From Shewanella sp. TC10 (GTDB taxonomy: Bacteria > Pseudomonadota > Gammaproteobacteria > Enterobacterales > Shewanellaceae), in the NCBI RefSeq assembly GCF_009663145.1, contig NZ_VKHR01000018.1, forward strand, positions 1 to 63,389: a DNA stretch of 63,389 nt, written 5' to 3'. This document shows, piece after piece, positions 42,699 through 51,762 of this stretch (position 1 is the stretch's first letter; each line of letters opens with the position of its first letter). The notes beneath the pieces are model-generated. The model ran no database searches, was not told the origin of the DNA, and saw only the letters and a program-made list of their open reading frames with translations. Position numbers and translations under genes: made by a program.

Positions 42699-45233
42699 AT
42701 GATAGACATGAACGGTTTTATTGAGAGTTTCTCAAATGGTATTTTAAGTGGTTGGGTCGTAGCAAATGAGCAAGATGACGTTCAACTATTTTGTGGCGAG
42801 CAGTATTTAAACGACGTAAGTCAAAAATATTTTAGAGAAGACATTGTCTCTGCTGGACTTACAGAAGGTAATTCTGGTTTTGCTATTGATGTTAAAAAGC
42901 AATTAGAAGAGATGTGTGGAAATAATGTATTTTCGCTCAGAGTAAATGGAAAAATTGTTTCAGAAGTTAATTTTTATATACCTAATTCAAAAAATATAAT
43001 TAAAAATTCATTTTTTGAATTAGCAGACAAATTTAATCTAACTGATACAAAACACACTGTAAATCATAGGGTAGGTCAGACCTTTGAAAGGTTTATCTCT
43101 CCTACCAGTTTACAATTTACTAATGGCGGATATACGAGACTGGCCTTTGCTGATAAGCATAATACTAAAGAACTTTTTGAATTAGCTCTTGAGCTTGATT
43201 TAGAAGACATTGATCCAGAATCTGAATTTCCTTTTGAATTCGGGCTAGTCGCTAGAGCATCTCATGTGTGTAATTTGCACATACGGTTTATTGATAAAAG
43301 TTTCAATTGTGTTTTAGATGAACCTATCGCAGTGACACAAGGTTGGGATTTTAAGAAAATTCAATTACCCGCTGACTTGAGTCAAAAAGTTAGACAAGGC
43401 GAAATCTCGGTTGTTCTTAGAGCTAAGCATTACGGTCGAAGAACTATTGATTTAAGCATGCTTTGTTTATCCGAAAGCTTAAGCCTCTTGAAAACCCCCA
43501 TACAGGCTATCAAGGAAGCTGATACTCAAAAAGAAATAAGTAATTTAGTAGATAATACAATTAATAATGGGGAGCTAACATCATGGTCTAATGGTGTAGT
43601 ATTTCCTAATTTAGCTAGAGGCCAAGAATTAGCTGATAATTGGTTTTTAGAAATGAACAAAGGCAATGAAAATAAGCTTAATGTAGCTGTGGTTGCTGAT
43701 CAGATGCAAGTTGATCCACTTGCCGTTAGTTTGGAATCAAATTTAGGTCTTAGAATTCGAGCTGGAGAATTAGTCGGCTATAGTCGAGTGATTACGACAA
43801 TTAACAAGCAACATTTATCTGTTAATGACTATAGCTTTGAGCTTGATATTGAAGCAATGACACTAAATAAGAAAGTACTTTTACCTCGAATCTATCTTAT
43901 TGCACGCAATGCCATAAAAGATGTCGTTGTCGCTGATATTGCTCGAAAAGTCACTGTGCAGGGACGTCAACTGCTGAGTTTCGAAATAGCTGCAAAACAA
44001 TTAGAAAAAATTCTATTTAACCAAGCAGAAAAACCAGTATTAGCTTTGGCGATAGATTTAAATTCAGGTGCTGATTTTTCAGTTTTCTCCGCTAAATTAA
44101 TCAATAGCCCTGTTATAGCTGATGGTAAAGATAAATTAAGTGAGCAACAGTTAACTCAAGGGCTATCAAAGACTTTTGATTTTGAAGATGAAAGTATCAC
44201 ATTGCAATTAGGCGTGCTTAAAGGTTTAAACGCATGGAGTAATGGTGATACGGTCGCATTTGAAAATACTGCAGATGAGCAATTAATACCATATGCTTCT
44301 AACTCAAATGAGTTTATTAGCCACATTGCCAATTTAACGCCACATAAAATGCATCGACCTACGCGTAGCTTTCCGTTTATCGATATAATTGTGCCAGTTT
44401 ATAACGCTTGTGATGATGTTTTATTATGTTTATCAGCACTGATTGAAAAAACTGATTTAACCCATAGAGTTATTGTCATCAATGATGGTGAAGATGCACG
44501 GACAGCTGAAATGCTTGCCGCATTCAATGATAAATACTCCCATTTTGAACTTGTCACCAATCCTCAAAATATTGGCTATACCAAGTCAGTTAATAAAGGT
44601 ATCAACCATTCTAATGCCGAATGGGTCATCGTACTCAATAGCGATACAATTGTGAGTAAAGGCTGGCTAGGTAAATTAATGAATTGTGCCTTATCTGACG
44701 ATAAAGTTGGAATGGTTGGTGCGTTAAGCAATGCTGCAAGCTGGCAGTCAATACCTCGGATCCATGATGAGACTGGTGATTGGCATTTAAATCCGCTTCC
44801 AAAGGGGATGACAATTGATCAGTTGGCTGAAAAAGTCAGTGAGCACTCTATTAGGGAATATCCATCAGTAGGTGTGATTAATGGTTTCTGCCAATTAATT
44901 AATATGTCGATGTTAGATCAAATTGGTTTACTCGATGAAGTTGCCTTTCCTGTAGGATATGGCGAAGAGAACGATATGTGTGCTCGTGCAATTAAAGCAG
45001 ATTATAAATTACTGATTGCTGATGATACGTATGTTTTTCACGCTAAATCAAAAAGTTTCGGCCACGAAAAACGTAAAGTTCTCGCTAAACAAGGCAGTGC
45101 AGCATTGAAGAAGAAACATCCAGATGTGGATTGGAATGTTGTCACTAAATTGATTAGAGAGAACCCAGCATTAAATGAACTACGTGAACAAATGGTTTTA
45201 GAGTTTAAAAATTTCCAAGGTGAAACAGCATAA
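42699..45233 (+). CDS. Large protein with C-terminal GT2 glycosyltransferase domain
   Basis: An 844-residue protein. The C-terminal part (about residues 558-800) is a family-2 glycosyltransferase: IDIIVPVYNACDDVLLCLS, a LNSDT metal-binding motif and GYGEENDMCARAIKADYKL. About 550 N-terminal residues come first. They begin GFIESFSNGILSGWVV, a small module seen in other polysaccharide glycosyltransferases, and include two beta-rich, jelly-roll-like segments with no clear assignment. ATG 42699 is preceded by GGGAAATGG. The stop codon overlaps the next start by one base, so the two glycosyltransferases are coupled. Donor and acceptor are unknown; with a rhamnose pathway adjacent, a rhamnosyltransferase is possible. 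Confidence 0.8.
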   Translation: MIDMNGFIESFSNGILSGWVVANEQDDVQLFCGEQYLNDVSQKYFREDIVSAGLTEGNSGFAIDVKKQLEEMCGNNVFSLRVNGKIVSEVNFYIPNSKNIIKNSFFELADKFNLTDTKHTVNHRVGQTFERFISPTSLQFTNGGYTRLAFADKHNTKELFELALELDLEDIDPESEFPFEFGLVARASHVCNLHIRFIDKSFNCVLDEPIAVTQGWDFKKIQLPADLSQKVRQGEISVVLRAKHYGRRTIDLSMLCLSESLSLLKTPIQAIKEADTQKEISNLVDNTINNGELTSWSNGVVFPNLARGQELADNWFLEMNKGNENKLNVAVVADQMQVDPLAVSLESNLGLRIRAGELVGYSRVITTINKQHLSVNDYSFELDIEAMTLNKKVLLPRIYLIARNAIKDVVVADIARKVTVQGRQLLSFEIAAKQLEKILFNQAEKPVLALAIDLNSGADFSVFSAKLINSPVIADGKDKLSEQQLTQGLSKTFDFEDESITLQLGVLKGLNAWSNGDTVAFENTADEQLIPYASNSNEFISHIANLTPHKMHRPTRSFPFIDIIVPVYNACDDVLLCLSALIEKTDLTHRVIVINDGEDARTAEMLAAFNDKYSHFELVTNPQNIGYTKSVNKGINHSNAEWVIVLNSDTIVSKGWLGKLMNCALSDDKVGMVGALSNAASWQSIPRIHDETGDWHLNPLPKGMTIDQLAEKVSEHSIREYPSVGVINGFCQLINMSMLDQIGLLDEVAFPVGYGEENDMCARAIKADYKLLIADDTYVFHAKSKSFGHEKRKVLAKQGSAALKKKHPDVDWNVVTKLIRENPALNELREQMVLEFKNFQGETA

Positions 45234-46297
45234 TGAACATAGTCTATGTATTACCCGTAAAAGGCGGCGGGGGCGGTGCACATTCAGTCGCTCAAGAAGT
45301 AAATGAATTAGTAAAAATGGGATTAGATGTAAAGATCGCGGTTAATACTAAAAACTTTCCTACTTTCGTTACTACATACATCGACATGCCAAATGTTAGC
45401 CGAAATGTGGTTGAATTCTATGACGAAAAATCATTAGCGACGCACCTAACTGACCTTGATATTGTTGTTTGTACCATTTTTACTTCGGTTGAACTAGTAG
45501 GTAATGCGCTTAAATATGTCAAAGGCAAACAGCCTAAAGTAACTTATTATGCACAAGATTATGAGCCATTATTTGCCTTGCCTGATGATCCATTATGGAA
45601 ACAGGCTTATGACAGCTATACATTAATACCCAATATGACCGTGTTTGCCAAAACAGACTGGATACGAAATGTCATTACTGCTAATCATGGTATAGACGTA
45701 GTAAAGGTATGCCCAAGTATCGATCATGATGTGTATTACCCTGGTTTAGATAAGTCTGAGCAACAAATTTGGATTAGTGCTATGGTGCGCCCAAGCACCC
45801 CACGTAGAGCTCCTCAGCGAACCATGCGGTTACTGAAAAACATCGCTGAAAAATATGGTAATAAAGTGAATATCAATATTTTTGGCTGCTCAGATGATGA
45901 TATTTTTTATTCTAATTTACCAAGTGACTTTAATTTCCATAATCACGGTGTTTTGCTTCGCAGCCAGGTATCGAGCTTATTGCGCAAAAGCCATTTGTTT
46001 ATTGATTTATCAGACTATCAAGCCTTTGGCCGTACAGGGCTTGAAGCAATGGCCTGTGGCTGTGTTTCGGTAGTACCTAGTTTAGGTGGTGCTGATGAGT
46101 ATATTCGTCATAATGAAAATGGCTATGCAGTAGACCCAAGAGATGAAGCACAAGTGTTTGCTACTATTGAAGAATACATGTCTTTGTGTAATGAGCAAAA
46201 ACAAGAATTACAGTATAAAGCAATTGACAGCGCTCAAAGATTTTCAGTGCGAAAGGCTGCTATTTCAGAAGTTCAGCTGTTTAATAGTGTTTTATAA
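45233..46297 (+). CDS. GT4-type glycosyltransferase
   Basis: A 354-residue GT-B fold glycosyltransferase. The N-terminal glycine-rich loop VKGGGGGAHSVAQEV, YAQDYEPLFAL in the middle and AFGRTGLEAMACGCVSVV near residue 264 (retaining GT4 signature) are visible. It resembles WsaF-like rhamnosyltransferases in outline, which would fit the adjacent dTDP-rhamnose genes, but the specificity is inference. It overlaps the previous gene by one base. Confidence 0.8.
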   Translation: MNIVYVLPVKGGGGGAHSVAQEVNELVKMGLDVKIAVNTKNFPTFVTTYIDMPNVSRNVVEFYDEKSLATHLTDLDIVVCTIFTSVELVGNALKYVKGKQPKVTYYAQDYEPLFALPDDPLWKQAYDSYTLIPNMTVFAKTDWIRNVITANHGIDVVKVCPSIDHDVYYPGLDKSEQQIWISAMVRPSTPRRAPQRTMRLLKNIAEKYGNKVNINIFGCSDDDIFYSNLPSDFNFHNHGVLLRSQVSSLLRKSHLFIDLSDYQAFGRTGLEAMACGCVSVVPSLGGADEYIRHNENGYAVDPRDEAQVFATIEEYMSLCNEQKQELQYKAIDSAQRFSVRKAAISEVQLFNSVL

Positions 46298-46335
46298 ACT
46301 AAGGTGATTACATCTTCTAATAATAAGGATAACAA

Positions 46336-46992
46336 ATGAAGATTGAAGGCTTGAATATCGAAGATAATGGCAATGATAATGTTATTAACATTGACGAAGG
46401 CTCTATTTTTAGAGGATGTAAAATAATCATTAAGGGCGATAATAATTTTATTCACTTAGGTAAAGCACTTTTATACAAAGGCTTAGTGTTAAACTTAAAA
46501 GGTAATAATAAACGCTTTGAAGTCAAAGAGTCTAATAAAAATATATGCAATGTTAAATTTACCTCTATTAGAGGTAATAACCAAGTGTTTACTATTGGTA
46601 AGAATTTGAGTTGTGGTGGAATTGAAGTTCAGATGAACGATGGAGATGAAACCTTTACTATTGGTGATGGCGGCTTATTCTCATGGGGAATAAAAGTGAG
46701 GACATCTGATGGACATTCCGTCGTTGATATGGCTACAAATAGAGCTATTAATTTACCAAAAGACGTGCATATTGGTGACAGAGTCTGGATTGGTGAAGAT
46801 GTCAGGTTTTTGAAGGGGGCAGAAATACCTAGTGATTGTGTTATTGGGAGTGGCGCTGTCGTAACAAAAGCGTTCACACAATCCAACTGCGTAATTGCTG
46901 GCTTTCCTGCTAAAGTTGTTAAAAATGACATTTTATGGGATCGCAGAATGCCTAGAGAGTTTAACAAAATAGACGGAAATAAGAATAAATGA
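46336..46992 (+). CDS. Hexapeptide-repeat acyltransferase
   Basis: A 218-residue left-handed beta-helix protein of the LacA/CysE/NodL acyltransferase group. The C-terminal part HIGDRVWIGEDVRFLKGAEIP, DCVIGSGAVVTKAF and VIAGFPAKVVK is the usual acetyl-CoA binding end. The N-terminal half also shows hexapeptide rungs. It probably O-acetylates the polysaccharide or a precursor. Its stop overlaps the next start by 4 bases. Confidence 0.85.
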   Translation: MKIEGLNIEDNGNDNVINIDEGSIFRGCKIIIKGDNNFIHLGKALLYKGLVLNLKGNNKRFEVKESNKNICNVKFTSIRGNNQVFTIGKNLSCGGIEVQMNDGDETFTIGDGGLFSWGIKVRTSDGHSVVDMATNRAINLPKDVHIGDRVWIGEDVRFLKGAEIPSDCVIGSGAVVTKAFTQSNCVIAGFPAKVVKNDILWDRRMPREFNKIDGNKNK

Positions 46993-47960
46993 GAACTTTG
47001 TATTTGCATGTGGGGCAGGATAAAACAGGGTCAAGTTATATTCAATCAGCTCTAGTTAATAGCCTGAAAGAGTTACATGAAAATAAGTTATTTTACCCAG
47101 TAAACAGAAAGATTTTATTAGCTAAAGAGGGTAAGATTTCTTCAGGTAATGCAGGCTTATTGAGTAACTCCGAACTAGTTGCTTTCAAGGATTTAGAAGA
47201 TAACGAGTCAATTTTAATAAGTGGTGAACAGTTATTCAGGTTAATACCCCAAGATGATTTTTTAGTAACTTTAAATGAATTCAAGAATAAATATAACATT
47301 GGTCGTGTTAAATGTTTGCTGTATATTCGTGAACCGATGGAGCATCTATCTTCAGCCTACCAACAAGCGATTAAGAGAGGTGGATACTCAGGAACAATTG
47401 AAGAGTTTGCACCAACTTATATGCATACCAAAAAAGTTTATAATTTCGTCAAATTTTGTAATGAATCAAAAGATTTCGAATTAAAAATATTCAACTATAG
47501 CAAGAGGAAAAATAAGCTTATTGAATCATTTGAAATCTGGCTTGGAATAAAGCAAACCACACTTAAAACTCCTGAAATTAAAACGGTAAACCGCTCATTG
47601 ACTAGAGCTGAATTAGAGTTTCAAAGAATCGTTAATGTAAAGTTGGGAAAGGTTGGTTCATTTGTATCTGATGCTTTGTGTGAGACATTACCCCAGATTA
47701 AATCAGAGAAAGTTAATGTTCCAATTGATTTACAAAAGATAGTTTTGAAAAAACTCACAAGTTTTTGCGAATATATAGACAGATATTCAATAAATGAAGG
47801 GGAATCAGATACATACAGTATGGACTTTATACCGGAAGAAAAATTTACTGATAACTACTCATTTTCAGCTGAGCAAATAGGTGTTATTGCTGAAGCAATG
47901 CATGTTTATTACTCAAATACTAAAGTAATGAAACAATCTAATTCAAAGGGAAGCCTATGA
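46989..47960 (+). CDS. Sulfotransferase-like protein (first of three)
   Basis: A 323-residue cytosolic protein with a P-loop sulfotransferase signature. [18 protein letters not shown] at residues 5-22 matches the 5'-phosphosulfate-binding loop, and [17 protein letters not shown] matches the 3'-phosphate-binding motif of PAPS-dependent enzymes. The remainder is poorly conserved. It overlaps both neighbours by 4 bases, so it is translated together with the acyltransferase and ugd. Sulfation of the capsule sugar is inferred. Confidence 0.7.
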   Translation: MRTLYLHVGQDKTGSSYIQSALVNSLKELHENKLFYPVNRKILLAKEGKISSGNAGLLSNSELVAFKDLEDNESILISGEQLFRLIPQDDFLVTLNEFKNKYNIGRVKCLLYIREPMEHLSSAYQQAIKRGGYSGTIEEFAPTYMHTKKVYNFVKFCNESKDFELKIFNYSKRKNKLIESFEIWLGIKQTTLKTPEIKTVNRSLTRAELEFQRIVNVKLGKVGSFVSDALCETLPQIKSEKVNVPIDLQKIVLKKLTSFCEYIDRYSINEGESDTYSMDFIPEEKFTDNYSFSAEQIGVIAEAMHVYYSNTKVMKQSNSKGSL

Positions 47961-49123
47961 ATATTGCCATTGCGGGCACAGGCTATGTAGGCCTGTCTAA
48001 TGCTGTACTGTTGTCACAGCACAATAAAGTTTACGCAGTAGACATTGTTAAAGAAAAAGTGGATTTGTTAAATCAAGGCCGTGCGCCTATTGTTGATGCT
48101 GAAATCGAAGATTATCTACAGAATAAACAGTTAGATTTAACTGCAACATTAGATAAGCAGCTAGCGTATGAGAATGCTGATTATGTGATTATAGCGACAC
48201 CAACGGATTATGATCCTGAAACAAACTACTTTAACACTCATTCAGTTGAAGCCGTTATTCAAGATGTTCTAGCTATTAACCCTCAGGCGGTAATGATCAT
48301 AAAGTCAACGGTGCCAGTTGGTTTTACTGAAAGTGTGCGTAAGAAATTCAACTGCGAACATATTATCTTTTCACCGGAATTTTTACGTGAAGGCCGTGCT
48401 TTATTAGATAACCTTTACCCGTCTAGAATTATTGTTGGTGAACAGTCGGCTCGTGCTAAACAATTCGCTGATTTGTTAGTTCAAGGCGCTATTAAGCAAG
48501 AAATTGAAGTGCTATTTACAGATTCAACCGAGGCTGAAGCTGTTAAGTTATTCTCAAATACGTACTTAGCCATGCGAGTTGCCTACTTTAATGAACTTGA
48601 TAGTTATGCGGAAAGCCATGGTTTAAATAGTAAGCAAATCATTGAAGGCGTCGGTTTAGACCCACGTATAGGCAGCCATTACAACAACCCATCATTTGGT
48701 TATGGTGGTTATTGTTTACCGAAGGACACTAAACAGCTGCGTGCAAACTATGCTGACGTGCCTAATAGTATCATTGGCGCAATTGTTGAAGCGAACACGA
48801 CTCGGAAAGATTTTATCGCGGATTCTATTATTAAACGTAAGCCACAGGTTGTAGGCATTTATCGTTTAGTGATGAAATCTGGCTCGGATAACTTCAGATC
48901 TTCTGCTATTCAAGGGATTATGAAGCGTATTAAAGCAAAAGGTATTACCGTAGTAATATATGAGCCCGTCTTAACTGAAAAAGAGTTTTTTCATTCTGAA
49001 GTTATGACAGACTTAGATGCTTTTAAAGAATTATCAGATGTCATTATAGCCAACCGAATGGAAGACACGCTACTTGATGTCGAGTCTAAAATATATACAC
49101 GTGATTTATTTGGTAGTGATTGA
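47957..49123 (+). CDS. ugd: UDP-glucose 6-dehydrogenase
   Basis: A 388-residue enzyme oxidising UDP-glucose to UDP-glucuronate, the same length as E. coli Ugd. [15 protein letters not shown] is the NAD loop, [12 protein letters not shown] is conserved, and [15 protein letters not shown] holds the catalytic cysteine. The product would add uronic acid to the polysaccharide, making it acidic. It overlaps the preceding sulfotransferase gene by 4 bases. Confidence 0.96.
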   Translation: MNIAIAGTGYVGLSNAVLLSQHNKVYAVDIVKEKVDLLNQGRAPIVDAEIEDYLQNKQLDLTATLDKQLAYENADYVIIATPTDYDPETNYFNTHSVEAVIQDVLAINPQAVMIIKSTVPVGFTESVRKKFNCEHIIFSPEFLREGRALLDNLYPSRIIVGEQSARAKQFADLLVQGAIKQEIEVLFTDSTEAEAVKLFSNTYLAMRVAYFNELDSYAESHGLNSKQIIEGVGLDPRIGSHYNNPSFGYGGYCLPKDTKQLRANYADVPNSIIGAIVEANTTRKDFIADSIIKRKPQVVGIYRLVMKSGSDNFRSSAIQGIMKRIKAKGITVVIYEPVLTEKEFFHSEVMTDLDAFKELSDVIIANRMEDTLLDVESKIYTRDLFGSD

Positions 49124-49330
49124 TGTAAGTAAGCATCTGTAAATAAGCTTTTTAAACTTGGTTCGATGAAGTCGAAGTTTTTGGTTTGATGTTTAGTAGC
49201 TTGTTAATCTTGTTGTTTGAAATGCTACTGAATTAATTAAATGTGTGACCGTTGAGTTTAAATTAATACCAACACAACTTACGGTCATACATTTTTATTT
49301 AGTTAACTTCTATTTATTCTGGATATCCTG

Positions 49331-51067
49331 TTGTCTTCAAATCTCTTTAAACCTTTTTTAATTTGTAGCGGTTTTCACCGAAGTGCTACTTCAGCAACCA
49401 CCCAGTGGTTATCCGATGCCGGGTTAAAACTTGGTAATGAACTTATGGGCTGCAATATTCATAACCCAAAAGGTTATTATGAAGACAAGAGGGTAGTTAA
49501 ATTTCATAATGAATTATTAGAAAATGATGCAAAAAGCTGGAAAAGTGTAGAACCAATAAGAACAACAAATCCATCATGTATTAAAGAGTATATTCAACTT
49601 CGTGAAGAAGAATATATCAATCCTAATGATATATTAGGTTTTAAAGATCCTAGAGCTCTGCTTTTTTTAGATGAATGGCATGAGGCTCTAGGTGATAGAG
49701 CAAGTTATGTATTTGTTATTCGACATTGGTCAAGTTGTACTGAGTCTTTACTTAATCGCCATAGTAAAAATTTGGCTTATTCGCTTCCCCAAAATTTGTC
49801 AGAAAAGCGAGATATTGATTTTTGGACTACACCTAGTCTTGCTGCTCAAATGTGGCTTAATTATAATTACCGTTTGCTGGAATTTGCCACACAGCACCCG
49901 GAACGAGTGATGATTGTTACTCAGAGAAGCCTTTTTGAAGGTGTGCCTTTAATTAACGCGTTAAATGAAAAATTTACTTTGAATTTAGATTCTGGTGTTA
50001 AACCTGCGATCGATAAGTCATTGCTGAGAGATAACTGTAAAAGTTCAGTTATTTCGAATTTATCCAGTACGTTACAGTCAAGATTGAATAACTTATGGAA
50101 CGAATTAATCGATATAGCTCAATTTACCGCTGCAAATGAATCCCCACTTATTGTTGAAGAAAACACTGAGCTAATACAAAATTGCTTAAGTGACTTTAAA
50201 CTTTACCAAAAAGATGATTACAGTAAACAATTGACTTACTGTGGAGGTGTAAAGCCTGAAGTTGGTCATTCTGATGCATGTATTGATATCAATGCTCTCT
50301 CTATTTTGACCAACAAATGTATAGAAGAGCCAGATAACACCATTGAAAATGAAATAAACCTCATTTTAGAGAAACTATTAAAGTTGAAGGTATTCACACT
50401 ACTAGAGCAAGATTTAAGTTGCCTTAATAACCTTGTTGGCAATACACATCTAAAAGACAAGACGAAATTTACATTAGGTAAAACCCTATTAAGAATAAAG
50501 CAGTTTTCAAGCGCTAAAACAGTTTTTGAAGAACTCGTGAACCGCAAAGTTCTACTTTTTGGGAGTTATTATAATCTAGCCCTTTGCTATGAGCACTTTG
50601 GTCTTTTAGATGTAGCAGCAGATTTATACAAAAAAGCGCTATCAATAAAACATAACAGCCCTGTTTTGCTAATCAGTTATGGAAAGTTACTAATACGGGA
50701 TATGCGATTTGACGAAGCTGAATCGATTTTAAAGAAAGCCATAGAATCAGATAAACCAAACTCTTTATATGTCTATGCTGATTTACTGATAAAGCTTGAA
50801 AGATATTCAGAAGCGCAGAATGTTTATATGAGAATCCATAATATGACAGGTGAGAGTAAACCTCTTTTAAAGTTAGCTAATTTAACAATGATTCAGGACC
50901 AGAAGGCTGGCATGGTGCAATATAAACATCATGTTAAGTTAAAATTAGCAGAAGAAGACCGATTTAAATGGCTATCTAATACTTTGCAGTCAATTCATGA
51001 TTCAAGTGCAGAGAGTGACTTAACTAATAGAATACTCTCTCATTGGAGAACGATTAATTCACTTTAA
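49331..51067 (+). CDS. Sulfotransferase with C-terminal TPR repeats
   Basis: A 578-residue protein. Residues 7-260 look like a sulfotransferase: LICSGFHRSATSATTQWL gives the P-loop equivalent, GFKDPRALLFLDEW and FVIRHWSSCTESLLNRH the second binding region. Residues about 375-500 form several TPR units (SYYNLALCYEHFGLLDVAADLYKKAL, followed by LLISYGKLLIRDMRFDEAESILKKAI). TTG 49331 is the best start by homology, although the Shine-Dalgarno is weak. It lies 207 bp after ugd. The TPR part may tether it to a partner enzyme. Confidence 0.75.
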   Translation: MSSNLFKPFLICSGFHRSATSATTQWLSDAGLKLGNELMGCNIHNPKGYYEDKRVVKFHNELLENDAKSWKSVEPIRTTNPSCIKEYIQLREEEYINPNDILGFKDPRALLFLDEWHEALGDRASYVFVIRHWSSCTESLLNRHSKNLAYSLPQNLSEKRDIDFWTTPSLAAQMWLNYNYRLLEFATQHPERVMIVTQRSLFEGVPLINALNEKFTLNLDSGVKPAIDKSLLRDNCKSSVISNLSSTLQSRLNNLWNELIDIAQFTAANESPLIVEENTELIQNCLSDFKLYQKDDYSKQLTYCGGVKPEVGHSDACIDINALSILTNKCIEEPDNTIENEINLILEKLLKLKVFTLLEQDLSCLNNLVGNTHLKDKTKFTLGKTLLRIKQFSSAKTVFEELVNRKVLLFGSYYNLALCYEHFGLLDVAADLYKKALSIKHNSPVLLISYGKLLIRDMRFDEAESILKKAIESDKPNSLYVYADLLIKLERYSEAQNVYMRIHNMTGESKPLLKLANLTMIQDQKAGMVQYKHHVKLKLAEEDRFKWLSNTLQSIHDSSAESDLTNRILSHWRTINSL

Positions 51068-51762
51068 CTGAACCTGCTGCGAGAAGTGCTGACATTCAAC
51101 TTGATATTTTTCTTGTAGTTTGGTTAAGTTAAAAGAGCCTGCCGTGCTTTAAAATACCAAATTAGCACCTGACGACCTCATATCTCAACATGCCTCTGCT
51201 ATTATCCCCATGTGCGCTTTTTTTACATAACACAACAGTAATTTACCTAATTGCAAGTCGATATATTGTGAGCCTCTGACGCTTTTACAGCTCAAGCTCT
51301 GTAGTCGTTGTCGTAGATTGAAAGCTTTCTTTAACGACCTCGAGCTAAATCTGTGGTTATCACATTCTGAATTCCTGAAATAATGGCCTAATGTTATGCC
51401 AGCTGCTTTCTTCATTTGTAAAGTAAATGAGTGCTTACGATAAGTGAATTTTCCGTATTTGCTGCAATGTAACCTTGCTTGAGTAGTGCGGAAAGATAAT
51501 AACATTAAATTTTTTCAGCTTAACATTCTTGTGGGTATCTTTTTTATGACTACTTTAAACTCATATTGATTATTTAATTTGTTGATATTATGTTCAAGCT
51601 TGAGTCTCCGATAGAATTAAATCTCAACAATAAACTATTGATTTAGAAATTACTTACATTGTTATTTCTTCAACTTCTTTCTTATCTCTTGTTATAATAA
51701 TCAAAGTGTTGTTAATTTATGTTGTTTGAGTTTGATTGCTCATTTAATTAGTAGGTTTAAGA
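51068..51762. other. 695-bp spacer without a recognisable gene
   Basis: An open minus-strand frame (51185-51505, 106 codons) has no recognisable motif or Shine-Dalgarno and may be spurious or a remnant. The left part is less AT-rich than the right. No terminator or insertion sequence ends are evident. The right 200 bases are strongly AT-rich and probably hold the promoter of the next gene. Confidence 0.5.

Noticed and set aside
51185..51505. A 106-codon minus-strand open frame in the capsule spacer
   Set aside because: No recognisable family motif, no ribosome binding site and unusual composition; treated as spurious or a remnant.
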